From Simmondsia chinensis (lineage: Eukaryota > Streptophyta > Magnoliopsida > Caryophyllales > Simmondsiaceae), in contig JAGTTD010000001.1 in assembly GCA_018398585.1 (NCBI GenBank), positions 5,768,501 through 5,832,500 on the forward strand: a DNA stretch of 64,000 nucleotides, in the 5' to 3' direction. How positions within the stretch are numbered: the stretch's first letter is position 1; every line of letters begins with the position of its first letter. The position numbers and the translations under genes were made by a program. Shown here one piece after another: positions 1 through 10,089 of the stretch. A model generated the notes under the pieces. It was given only the letters and a program-made list of their open reading frames with translations, searched no databases and was not told where the DNA came from.

Positions 1-509
1 GTATGTTCTTCTTTCCTTTTTCTTTTGATTTTGCTTTTTTATTTATTTACAATATTCGTTATTATGCCTGTTTAAGTTCATGCATTGTTATGAATATATT
101 AGAGTAAAAAGCTTGTAGATCTAAATTAAGAATTTAGATCTGTTGATTTAAATTATGAATTTAAGTCAATAGATTTAAAATTAGGAATTTTAAATCGTCC
201 ATAGGTTTAGAATTATGAATTCTAAACCTGTTCCGCTACATAAACTTTAGGGAGAATTTTTAAAATTCATCCAAACAACTGGTATTAGGGCAAAGGGTTT
301 ATAGAGATAAGCCTATTCCCAGGAACTCTCGCACGTGAGGTGTCATAAAGCGTGACTCTCCGACCGGGGGCTTAGGTAGAGAGAAGAGTCTCCTACTCTA
401 AGTGCTCTAATATGTGCCTATTGTCGTGACCATAGTTTAGAATTGTGAACCCAATAGTCGGCATTAGAGTTTATTTTTCCAACAAAATTCATATCTTTTC
501 CCGACAGAG
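1..509. other. Left-edge segment without a recognised gene
   Basis: No open frame or element domain is recognised here. The segment is AT-rich at first, with a run of four short palindromes (listed separately), and then becomes more GC-balanced from about 290. Similarity to the antisense gene of element C starts only near position 510, so this part is either a diverged upstream section of element A or another insertion. No LTR like the one at 9188-10073 is visible, so the left end of element A must lie outside the window or be lost. Confidence 0.4.
118..229. repeat. Row of four short palindromes
   Basis: Four imperfect palindromes follow one another at 118-140, 143-169, 172-196 and 203-229. 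Each has arms of about 10-12 bp around a short centre reading like TTAAGAA, TTATGAA or TTAGGAA, and the spacing is about 28 bp. Their arms differ from unit to unit (GATCTAAA, TTGATTTAAA, GATTTAAAA, AGGTTTAGAA) while arm pairing is kept. A possible relic of a fifth lies near 436-450. The role is unknown. Confidence 0.6.
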
Positions 510-2330
510 GGTATAGCTGCGGAGCTGCTAAGTCGGCATTCATTGAACGAAAGTGTACCTTTACGGCTTATGTTTTCGGAGATTACCCGTATTCGTCCAT
601 TAGGGACATTTGTGCTGAGCGTTTTAGGTAAGAGCGGTGTCTCTAAGATTCACTCTAAGTATTATTTCTCGGAGGATTACGCAGTGTGGGGTCCTCGGCT
701 AGACGATTGTCCATTATTCCCTTCGAAAGTGGGTTGTTTTTGTATTTCTACAGATTCCTTAGAGGTGGGGGGTCCACTTTCTCCTGCCTCATTTAGTGGA
801 AGAATTGCTTATTCGTTTTAACGTGTGCCCTGGGTAAATTACCCCTGATGGGTTTAGGAACGTGTATGATTTTTTACTTGTGTGTTATGTAAAAGGTTTC
901 ACTCCTTTTTAAGATTAGGTATCCAGGCATATGGTTGGTTTTGAGAGTTGGAGGGGGTTCGCCTTTGTGAGAAATAACCCTACTAATGCGAGGAACTGGA
1001 AGCACAAGTTCGTTTGGATTAAGCCTTCCTTGGCCTCGTCGTTCTTTGCAACATGGGGTATGCTGTAACATCTGCATTTTGCAAAAGGGAACATCATAAC
1101 TTCCCACGAAAAATGGATTGTCTGTTATTTTCACAAAGGCTCCATAGGAGAGCAATTCGTAGCTTCGACGGAGGTATTCAAGCAGGAAATAATGCTTGTT
1201 AAGGCTGGGCTTTCCCAAAAGCCTTTCATAGGTATGCAGTTGTTTGCTATAGCGTCTTGTTTTGATTCCGTTTGTTGCTTACATTTTTTACGTATCTTAT
1301 GTATGTTTTGATCGTCCTATTTTGGCTTTTGGCATTATGATGGCTTAGTTATCATGTTTGGTGTATTATACTGACCTTTCCCTTGCGTCTTTTTCAGTAG
1401 ATGAATTGGCGAGTGTTGACATGGGCAACATGTTCTCTCCGTTAGCTCCTTTGGAGGAGCCGAATCCCTTGTCGAGTATGGTCCTGCTTGCTTTGCCGCC
1501 GGTGTCCTTGTTAGACCCGTCTCGAGGATCAGGGAAGTTGGCGGGCCATCCGAGCGGTAAGTGCACTTGTTGGGTAGCTAAACGACCTCATGTGCGTTGC
1601 AGGAAACTAGTCTCGGACTCGGTCAATGGAGAGGCGGCATTGGAGTCTGTCCTCACAGTAAACATTTAGGTGGCTGTGGGGGGACCTCCTGGTCCTGGCG
1701 AGACTATGGTGACGGCAACGGCTACTGAGGCGATGGGGTCTTCTATCTCAAGGGTGACAGAGCTTATTCCTCCTTCCTTTGGAGGCCCGGGAGTGCATTT
1801 TTCGAGGCGAGGAGCTCCATTGGCGCTTTTAATGATTTAGAGGAGCTGTTGTCTCCTTTGATTCCTGGGGGGACGACATGACGAGATGGGCTAGGAGATG
1901 TGCACACGGTTCCTTTCGCCTACTACATGACACGTTTGACGGAGATGACTTTTGAGGATGTGCCGGCCTTTCTATTTGAGGTAGCTTATCGCATTTTCAT
2001 TGTTCTTTGCATTTACTTTGGGTCGGCTTTCTCCCTGCTTTTTATTGACACATTTTTGTTCTTGTCAGCTCGTCGCGCGGAGTGAGTGGGAAGCCAAGGA
2101 GATTCGTACGGCTAACTTGGAACTGCAGGCTCATTTCGCGTTGCAGGGTTCCCAGATCCAAGAGCTGGAGCTTCATGTGTTAGAGCAAGACGCTGTCATC
2201 TCCTGCCTTTCTGAACAGGTCATCCAGGCGGTGGATGAGGAAGGAATGGTCCTAGGTTCTAGGACTATCCAAAGACCAGTCCTACCGCTCCTTCTCAGTA
2301 GAATCTTATTCCACTTTTGTCCCTTTAGTT
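510..2330 (+). pseudogene. Spliced antisense gene of element A (Transposase_28-like), broken
   Basis: The gene runs opposite to pol. Exon 1 (about 510-1231) holds the stretch IHSKYYFSEDYAVWGP and later a decayed match to the plant 'putative gypsy type transposon' domain. A GT donor follows at 1232 and a CAG acceptor ends at 1397. Joining them continues the frame from SQKPFI into VDELASVDMGNMF, the same junction as in element C. Exon 2 ends at 1980 before GTAGCTTA, intron 2 is 1981-2068, and exon 3 starts LVARSEWEAKEI, a leucine-rich, coiled-coil-like stretch. The 3' end of exon 3 is deleted around 2275 relative to C. Stops occur in exons 1 and 2. The function is unknown. Confidence 0.6.
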
Positions 2331-2804
2331 CCTCCGTTTTGTTTTTGCTGGTGGCAAATAGGCTAGCTTTTCGAGTTCTTGGTTGTAATTTCGCTTTGTT
2401 TGTCCTGTCTTTATCTTTGACGATCTTTTCTCTGCATTAGGAGAACGGTTGTGCCCAAGCTGTTTGATTAATGTAATGACCATCCGCTTTTGTTTGTTCT
2501 TTTCAACCTCTCGCTTATTTTTCGACTATGTACAGGTATTTATCGCGCTTTGAAGAGGCTCGTCACCTTTTGTAGGTTGGTATCTCATCTCATCCTTTGT
2601 GGGTTTGCAACTTGGGTTGCCCTTTGCGTGCTTTTAGCTTGCGTTTTCACATGCGGACCTATTCCTTGTGTTGATTTTTTCTTATCCCAAGGGGCTATGT
2701 GGTTCCACACACCGGCTTCTTGCCTGCCTTTAGTAAAGTTACGGCTTGCATGTCTTTTCCGTTTCGAGCGGGCTCCTGTTTTTGAGTATGGGTGTGTTAC
2801 CTGT
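2331..2804. other. Spacer downstream of the antisense gene
   Basis: T-rich intergenic sequence followed by degenerate units with the word GGCTTGCGTT or similar, present at the same place in copies B (39500-39780) and C (59980-60330). No gene is supported; the frames here are chance openings. Confidence 0.5.
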
Positions 2805-3960
2805 GTGGACCCATGGGCTTTATGCCCACCACGGACGGATCCACGGGCTTTAGCATGCCGCGGACGGACCAAAGGGCTTACGGTCTGCTTGCCGCAGATG
2901 GATCTATGGACTTTAGCCTGTCGTAGACGGGCCTACGGACTTACGCTCTCAGTGAGCCTTGGTACATGTTCTAGGGTTTAGCCTGCTGCAGACTAATCTA
3001 TGGACTTAGGGTCTGTGCCATGGATAGGTCCACGGGCTTAGCCTGCCGTAGACAGATCTACGGACTGACGTCTGTGTGCTGTAGACGGATCTACGGACTT
3101 ACGTTACGGCGCGTCCCTCAGCCTGAAGAGGACTTACGAGGTAAAGTGTGCCACCCGGCCTGAAGAGGGTTTATGGGATCATCGTTTGCCGCAAATGGAT
3201 CTACGGGCTTTAACTTGCCGTAGACGAGCCTACGAACTTATGTTCTTAGTGCACCTAGGACAGGTCCTAGGCTTTAGCCTGCTGCAGATGGATCTACGGG
3301 CTTAGGGTCTATGCCGTGGACAGGTCCACGAGCTTAGCCTACCGTAGAAGGATCCATGGACTTACGATCTTTGTGCCACAAACGGATCTGTGGACTTTTC
3401 ATCCCGTCGATGTACAAAGCCATCCGGAGTTACAGGAAGTCACCAGTGTACTGAGCCATCCGGACTTTTCACTTTGTCGGTGTACAGAGCCATCTGGGCT
3501 TATGAGTGGTTGCCGATGAATAGAGCCATCAGAAATTTCATCCTACCATTTGGTCTTATGGGAATAATTGACCCGCTTCGGAAGGGCGCGTGATAACCGA
3601 GCTATTCAAAATCCGACCAAGTTCTGGTATGCCTGTGTCGGAAGAGCACATATTTTTTCCGCGGACGGACCAACGGACTTAGGGTGCTGCGGGCGGACCA
3701 CGGGCTTAAGGGGCCTTAGACTAATAGGCATGATTTGCTGTGAGCGGTCCAGTAGGCTTGGTTTGCCATGACATCCCCATGGGCTTTTTAGGGGCCGTGG
3801 GCGAGTCCGGTGGGTTTGTTTTCCTGAAGTGGACCTGCCCTTACAGCTTAAGCGCATAGGAGTCTCCTTCTTTTTTGGTAGGACTTATAACATAGACGCT
3901 TACGGGCTTAGTGGGCTATGGGCGAGACTGACGAGGTGGGCTCGTTGCGACTTGCCTTTA
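2805..3960. repeat. Tandem array between pol and antisense gene, element A
   Basis: Degenerate repeats built on words such as GGACGGATCTACGGACTTA and CACGGGCTTTAGCCTGCCG recur roughly every 65-70 bp, clearest at 2805-3420 and fading to 3960. Matching arrays occupy the same position in the B fragment (35360-36080), B (39785-40960) and C (60330-61130). Tandem arrays in the 3' untranslated region are a known property of Tat-lineage elements. Confidence 0.75.
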
Positions 3961-4064
3961 TGGATTAAGCAGTCGCGCAAATCATTTTTTGAAAGTCTCA
4001 TGGCACGAAATGTTCGCATTCTCGTGTTGTCAATTTGGATATGTTGCTAATTACCATATTTACA

Positions 4065-4065
4065 T

Positions 4066-4125
<60 letters not shown>
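4065..4125. repeat. (CA)n(TA)n microsatellite
   Basis: A CA-rich run (about 4065-4080) passes directly into a pure TA run (to about 4125). It lies between the tandem array and the end of the integrase of element A. Confidence 0.95.
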
Positions 4126-4127
<2 letters not shown>

Positions 4128-4261
4128 GCTTTTTTTTTAGTCTGATTTTTCTGGGGTATGATTTTTTGGTCGTTTTTTCATGTGCATTATTATATGTTTC
4201 TATCATGGTTTGGGGAAAATGTTTTTGCAAAGGGTGGGCTGTTTCCTTGATTACCTCGACT

Positions 4262-5610
4262 AGTTTTTCATAGAAAATATTTTTTCAAGTCAAAAACATT
4301 CCACGTTTGTGGGAGAAGTGTTACGTTTAGTTGTCGCAGGCGATATGCTCCTTCTCGGGTTGTCCGAGAGACTTGGTAAGGCCCTTCCCAGTTAGCGGAT
4401 AACGTTTTGGGGTGGTGTCCAGCCGATTCGGCTCGTTGTAGTACCAACTCTCCGTCTTGAAAGGCTCTTCTCTAGACCTTGGAGTTGAAATACTTTTGCC
4501 ATTTTCTTCTTTTGTGCGACCATCCTGATCAGTGCGTTCTCGTGGATCTCTTCTATTTCGTCTAACGATTGTCTTAGTGCTTCTTTGTTGTGCTCTCGGT
4601 CGTAGCTTCAAACCAAAAGATTGGATTCTCCTATTTCCACTGACAGTACTTCCTCTGTGCCGTATACTAGGTTGTATGGGGTCTCTCCTGTGGCGTTCGG
4701 GGTTATCATCCTATAGGCTCATAATATGCTTGGCAATTCCTTTGCCCAATTCCTTTTGGCTTCATCTAAGCATCATTTCAGACTTTTCAGTATATGCTTG
4801 TTTGCTGATTCAGCTTGTCCGTTGCTTTGGGGTTGCACTACGGAGGCGTAGTGTATCTTAATTCCCAAGCTCTCACAATGGTTGTGGAACTTTTGTGAGC
4901 TGAATAGAGTGTCGTTGTCCATGACTAGGACTTGAGGGATTCCGTATCGGGTGATGATCCCTTTCCAGAGGAAATGCTGGACGGCTTGATCCGTGATCTG
5001 CGCGATAGGTTTCGTCTCTATACATTTTGCTGAAGTAATCTATGGCTATTATAATGTACCTTTGTTGTTCAATCGCTTTTGGATACAGTCCCGAGATGTC
5101 CATCCCCCATTGAGCGAAAGGAATGTGACTAGGTATAGGTTATAATAAAGTTGCAGGCACTTGGATTATAAGAGTGTGTTTCTGGCACCTTTCGCACTTT
5201 AGGACGAGGCCTTGCGTGTCTTTCTTCATGGTTGGCCAATAGTAACCCGATCGTAGGGTCTGGTTGGTTAAGGCTCGATGGCCGAGGTGTTGTGGGCAAA
5301 TACCTTCATGAATTTTCCCTAAGACATACTTCCCTTCTTCCCCTCCGATGCACTTTAGCAGGGGGTGTATAAATGATCTTTTTGTAGAGGTTTTCGTCAG
5401 TTATCACAAACCACGGTGCATGTCTTCGGATGTATCTTGCTTCTAGCTGTTCCTCGGGCAAAGTTACATTTTTTATGAATTCGATGATGGGTCGCCGCCA
5501 GTCGTTCAGGGACTGGACTTGGACAATCCTCGCGGGCTGAGATAAGAGTTGGCATGATGTCTGAATTTCCTCTATCCGAATGACGGTTTCCAATCCTGTC
5601 TCCTCCACCT
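4262..5610 (-). pseudogene. Integrase of element A, broken
   Basis: Read on the minus strand, the linker before integrase ends with the motif LYKK, followed by the zinc-binding region (GHRALTNQTLRSGYYWPT then CERCQKH) near 5150-5290. The catalytic core follows with AIDYFSK and then DNDTLFSS near 4890-5050. The C-terminal part has NWEGPYQVSRTT near 4400-4340 and ends by 4262. The family joins element cDNA to the host chromosome. Several stops and frameshifts interrupt the frame, including stops in the core and a shift near the C-terminus. No chromodomain is present, which fits the Tat lineage. Confidence 0.8.
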
Positions 5611-5819
5611 TTGAACTGGCAATCCGGCTGAGCTCATCGGCTTTGAAATTTTCGGTTCTCGGAGTGAGGTGGATTTTGAAGGAAGAGAAGGTTTCCGCTT
5701 CCTTTTTTTACCACCTCTAAGTATTCCTTCGTGGCAGCGCGTTGCGCTCCATAAATTCCTTGAACCTGTTTGACGATTAACTGAGGGTCGCTGAATAACT
5801 GCACTTGGCGTGTGCCTCT

Positions 5820-6440
5820 CTTTCAGGCCATTCTTAACCGTGGAAAGAGTGCTTTGCACTCGGCCTCGTTGTTACGAGCTCTGAACTTGAACCTTAAGGC
5901 ATAGAGGAAGTGTTGCTTGTCGGCCGAGATGAGTATAATACCAGCCCCGCTTCCTTGGTTGTTGGAAGACTCGTCTACATACAGCTTCCATGATCCTTTC
6001 GGAGTATTTTGCGGTTCAGAGCTCGGTGATGCCATAAGAGTGAACGAGCATTCCGCCAAGAAGTTTGCTAGGGCCTGTGCCTTGATCGCGGTTCAAGGCT
6101 TGAACCGGATGTTGTACTCGAAGAGTTCGACCGCCCAGGATAGCATTCTTCCCTAGCTCTCTAGCCGTTGGAGGCATTTTTGCAAGGGTTGGTTGGTTCC
6201 CATCCGGATGCGGTGCACTTGCGACTATGATGACGGCAAGTGTGAGTTTCTCAATGTTGGGGCATTGCGTCTCGGCGTCCTTCTATATGTGACTTACAAA
6301 GTAAATCAGCAATTGGAGGCCTTCCCTTTCGGATGTCAACACGGCACTCACGGTGTCATCCGATGCATAGGCGTAGAGAATTAAGTCCTCGCCCGGGATG
6401 GTTTTGGACATGATCGGAAGCTTAGCCAAGTGTTCCTTGA
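5820..6440 (-). pseudogene. RNase H plus second (archaeal-type) RNase H of element A
   Basis: The right-hand half (about 6060-6440) corresponds to the usual retroelement RNase H and is badly decayed. The left-hand half (5820-6059) is a second RNase H with the pattern WKLYVDESSNNQGSGAG and ALRFKFRARNNEAE, which is the archaeal-type domain acquired by Tat-lineage elements. Position 3 of the usual YVDGSS is Glu instead of Gly. The enzyme removes the RNA strand after reverse transcription. It sits between reverse transcriptase and integrase, as expected. Confidence 0.75.
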
Positions 6441-7170
6441 GCTCTCAGAGTGCTTGCTCGTAGGATTCGTCCCAATTGAAGGCTTGTCTTCTTCGCAATA
6501 CTATGAAGAAGGGGAATGACCGATCCGCCAATCGACTGATGAACCTATTGAGCGCAGTGAGACATCCAGTCAGCTTTTGAATGTCCCTTAAGGTCTTCGG
6601 AGTTTCCATCTGGAGTGCAGCATCTAACTTGGCAGGATTGGCCTCTATTCCTCTTGAGCTGACAAGAAAGCCTAAGAATTTCCCTTCCGGGACTAAGAAC
6701 ATGCACTTGTCTAGATTGAGGCACATCCTGTGAGCCCTAAGTGTTTCTAGGGTGTCTCTCAAGTCGTTCACATGATTGGCAGCCTCCTTACGTTTTATGA
6801 TCATATCATTGACGTACGCCTCCAAGTTTCTCCCTAATTGTGGTTGGAAGATGCGGTTCACTAAGCGCTGGTAGGTGGCTCTAGCATTCTCAATTTGAAT
6901 GGCATGACTCGGAAGTAGTAAGTACCCTCGTGGGTAATGAAAGACGTTTTCTCCTCATCCTTTGGGTCTATTGCGATCTGGTGGTACCCGGAGAAGGCAT
7001 CCAAAAAACTGAACAACGCGTTCCCTGCTGTGGAGTCGACCAACTGATCAATCTTTGGGAGAGGAAATGAATCTTTAGGGTAGGCTTTATTAAGGTCTGT
7101 GAAGTCTATGCACATCGACCAGTTTCCATTCGGCTTCTTTACCAGGACTATGTTTGCCAACTAGTCCAGG
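6440..7170 (-). pseudogene. Reverse transcriptase of element A, catalytic box mutated
   Basis: The palm begins with ANIVLVKKPNGNWSMCIDF and DLNKAYPKDSFPLPKID, then FLDAFSGYHQIA. The frame shifts at about 6861 and continues with NLEAYVNDMIIKRKEA and KFLGFLVSSRGIEANP. The catalytic box that should read YVDDM reads YVNDM (near 6795-6810), so the first of the paired aspartates is lost. The enzyme would copy element RNA into DNA; this copy is not functional. Confidence 0.88.
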
Positions 7171-7549
7171 TCTAACACCTCTCGTATGAAGTCGACTTTT
7201 AGGAGCTTCCATATTTCTTTGCTTATGACCTTGTTTCGCTCGGCGCAAAAGTTGCGATTCCTTTGTTTTACCAGTTTCGTCCCGAGGGAGACATTGAGAC
7301 GATGGCGAATGATCCGATAATCTGTTCCCGGCATCTCGTCTGCGGAATATGTGAAGACTTATTGATATTGTCGAAGCCCTTGCTGGATATAGTCCCTTTC
7401 GTCTAAGCCTAGCTTCATCCCTCCGGACCGCTTTTCCCGGTCCTATCTCGATTTTGACGGTTTCTCCCAATCCTTGGCTGGCCCTTTCTCTATTTTCGGC
7501 CTCTCTTACTTCGGGAACATCTTGGGCATGGGAGCATCTGCGAGTGGTT

Positions 7550-7960
7550 CATTAACAACCTCTCATGGTTATAATGCCCCTTTTGTCGGTCTCAAACTTC
7601 ATGGCGAGGTGGTACGTAGACACCATACCGCCTAACGAGTTTAGCACCGAACAACCTAGGCTGGAGTTAAATGTCAAGCGGGCTGCCACGACATAGAATT
7701 TGGTGCTAAGTGTGTGCTTTTGCTCTCCCTCTCCTAAGAGGATATCGAGTTTTATGGTGCCTAGTGGATCGACTACTTCGCCGGAAAATCCCGTAAGGGT
7801 CCTAGCCGTGGGGAGTAGCTCCATGGGTAGTATGCTCGTTTGTTCGAAGCAATGAAGGAAACAGTATGTTGGTCGAACTTCCTTGATCCTCTAGGACCCT
7901 TTGGAGGGAGTAGTCATGGACTTCCATGGTGATGACCATCAGATCCTCGTGTAGGGTATG
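7550..7960 (-). pseudogene. Protease region of element A
   Basis: An active-site-like motif, VLEDQGSSTNILF, lies near 7865-7900 on the minus strand. It is followed by LLPTARTLTGFSGEVVDP and KFYVVAARLTFN, the arrangement typical of the aspartic protease region in Tat-type polyproteins. The usual D-[ST]-G is D-Q-G here. The stretch lies between gag and reverse transcriptase. About 390 bp between it and RT is decayed linker. Confidence 0.65.
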
Positions 7961-8189
7961 GACGTTCTCTAAGTCTTCTCAGGAGAAGGTTAAGGGCTGA
8001 CATTTTTTAAATCCTCATGTTCTCCCATTTCTATTTTATGGCCGAAATTATGTGCCTCGTTGCACGAGCCGCATTGTCGTGCTCCTCATGGGCGGGGTCA
8101 AATGTTCCACTCTTGAGCTTCTTTCTCCTTTTCCTACTTTTTGACTTCGGAGAGGAGCCCGAGGGGTCTTCTCGGTTAGGTGTTGCGAG

Positions 8190-9060
8190 TCCCTCACATG
8201 TTCTTCACGGCTCTTTTGTTGTTCGGGTTGAACCTCGGGGCGCAAGCCTCAAGCTTTTGGTAGTCGAGCTGGGGAGGCTCCGTTTTATCCATCACATCTT
8301 CGGCAATGATGTATTTATCGGCTTTGGACCAGAGGGCATCCACGGTTGTGAGGAGAGTCTTGGCGAGATAGAACTTAAAGTCGCTGTTCTGGAGGCCATT
8401 GATGAAGTTGGTAACGGCAGTTTGATCAGCCAAGTTCGGGATGGTGAACTGCCGCACGAACGCCCTCAAGGACTCGTTCTAGGCTTGTTGTAGCTAGATG
8501 AACTGGGCGGCTGCCTTTCTCCTTTTGTTGCTGAGGAAGTGGCAAGTGAACATTTCGAACAGTTCTTTGAAACTATGAATGGATCCATTGGGGAGTAATG
8601 TGAACCAGGCCTGAGCCATGCCCTTGAGAGTGGCTGGGAAGCATTAGCACCACACGTCTTCAGAGGCGTCTTGTATGTACTTGGGCGCTGCAAAACCCGA
8701 GATGTGGTCGTTGGGGGCTTGCGTTCCATCAAACAGTTCCAAGTTTGGCATATTCACTTTCCCCATGGGCGCGGCGAGTCTACGAGGAGTGAACCGCGAA
8801 TGGGTGATAGGAATTTTCCCCATGAGCCCATGCACCACATTGTGTGAGTCATTGTCGGAACTTGCTTCGGTCGAGAGTGAGGCGTGCGCAAGGGCGCCTC
8901 CGGGTTGGTCAGGGCGGCGAGATGCCTTCTCCCTCTCTCCTCCTTGCTGGTTTTGGTGGTTTCCATGCTCCATGGAGGCAAGCGACTCAACAACCGCCTC
9001 CGGGTTTTGTGGTGCGGGACGCGGCAAGGCCTTGGAGTTGTCCTGATCTGCGAGTTGCAT
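8190..9060 (-). pseudogene. gag of element A, broken
   Basis: Reading starts near an ATG at 9060. The motif ITHSRFTPRRLAAPMGK is followed by MPNLELFDGTQAPNDHISGF, which is the usual beginning of the gag domain in this lineage (profile Retrotrans_gag). Further left come ATLKGMAQAWFTLLPNGS and FINGLQNSDFKFYLAKTL. Internal stops occur near 8645 and between 8466 and 8520. The family forms the particle that packages element RNA. Large plus-strand frames over the same DNA are shadows. Confidence 0.8.
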
Positions 9061-9168
9061 ATGAGTCTACGGAGCTCGTGGAGTTGGCTATGAGTGATGT
9101 ATTGATCTTCAAATCACCTCGGGGAGGGGGGAGATCCTGTGGTGTTATTTTGAGGAAAATTTTCCATT

Positions 9169-9187
9169 TCCCACAGACGGCGCCAAC
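9169..9187 (-). other. Primer binding site of element A
   Basis: Directly inside the LTR the minus strand reads TTGGCGCCGTCTGTGGG. Such a TGGCGCC motif just after the 5' LTR is the usual tRNA primer site of many plant Ty3/gypsy elements. I do not assign the exact tRNA. The gap to the LTR end is one or two bases. Confidence 0.75.
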
Positions 9188-10073
9188 TGTTTTGGTACAG
9201 GTTGTTTTAATAGAGGGCGAAAAATCAGGCCCTTTACCTTTTATTAAAATTTTATTAATTAATGGTTTTATTACTAAGATTTTTGAAGGGGTACAAGAAA
9301 AGAATAGAAAACGAGGGGGTCCCGCTACTCTGGGGGTCCTTCGACCTAATCCCGAGGGGAGGGTCGTGAGAATGCCCAAGAGTGAGGGTGAGCAGGAAGT
9401 TGAGTGGGTGTGGATGTATTGATGTATATATCCTCATGTGTTAGGGTTGGGGCCCTATTTATAGTGTGGCTAGGCTTCGGAAAGCGGGTCTCCGGAGATG
9501 TGTTCAACGGGTCTCCGGGGGCGCGTCTGGCGGAAGCTGCATCTAAGGCCTTGGGAGACGTGTCCGACAAGAGTCGTGTCCGGGGATGTGTCTGATGGGA
9601 GCTGTGTCCTTAGGAAAAGGTGTTTGGCAAGACTCTTTGGGTTCCAAGCATCGAGCTGTCGTCCATCCGAATCGCGACGCCGTGTAGTCGTTGTTGCTCG
9701 GCTAGCTCCCGGAGGAGGGGGCATCTCGGGGCGAGATGCTCCTTTCGGAGGTCAGGTGCGTGCTCTATTGAAGTGCTGCTGCAAGACTATCGAAATGCTC
9801 CTTGTCAGTCTGCTGCTCCTACATCTTCTCGGAGTGAGTTGCACCGGAAACAAGTAGACGTGCTGCTTTTCTTTTTCTTCTCTGGTTCCGAGACGTATAC
9901 TACCGGCGAGAGGTGCTCCGTTCTTCCATGTCATGGATAGGGCTCCGAGGGCGTCCTTTGAGAGGCATCTTAGGCTGAAATACCGCGGTCCCCGAGGGGC
10001 TTTGCGTTACTTTGTCGTCGCGGTGGCCGGGGGCCATGTGTCATCCCTTCGTTGCAGTTCATGGGGGGCCACA
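9188..10073 (-). repeat. 5' LTR of element A
   Basis: On the plus strand it begins TGTTTTGGTACAGG next to the primer site, a start shared with the LTRs at 28708, 47026 and 54982. I place the outer end at the CA at 10072-10073, which is tentative because LINE1 lies immediately beyond and no partner LTR is in view. Length would be about 886 bp. The body differs clearly from the B LTR, so A is from a related but distinct subfamily. Confidence 0.65.
9453..9463 (-). promoter_or_regulatory. TATA box of LTR A
   Basis: The minus strand reads TATAAATAGGG in the LTR upstream of the primer site, oriented to transcribe gag-pol. The same word is at the matching place in the B left LTR and in LTR C, with one change in the B right LTR. 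Confidence 0.6.
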
Positions 10074-10089
10074 TGTTGGTTTTTTTGGG

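Larger units (their letters stand above)
510..10073 (-). mobile_element. Tat-lineage Ty3/gypsy retrotransposon, element A (partial)
   Basis: Read on the minus strand from right to left, the order is 5' LTR (9188-10073), primer binding site, gag, protease, reverse transcriptase, RNase H, a second RNase H, integrase, a tandem array, and then a gene on the opposite (plus) strand. The additional RNase H after the standard one and the antisense gene between pol and the 3' LTR are hallmarks of the plant Tat lineage. Frames are broken by many stops and frameshifts, so this is a dead copy. The 3' LTR is not in the window. Confidence 0.85.

Noticed and set aside
3989..4273. Frame of 94 codons with Tyr-Ile and His-Thr repeats
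   Set aside because: Translation of the CA/TA microsatellite.
8017..8493. Plus-strand frame of 158 codons
   Set aside because: Shadow of minus-strand gag; no recognisable motif.
8844..9422. Plus-strand frame of 192 codons
   Set aside because: Antisense to gag and running into the LTR; the minus-strand reading matches gag motifs, so this is a shadow.
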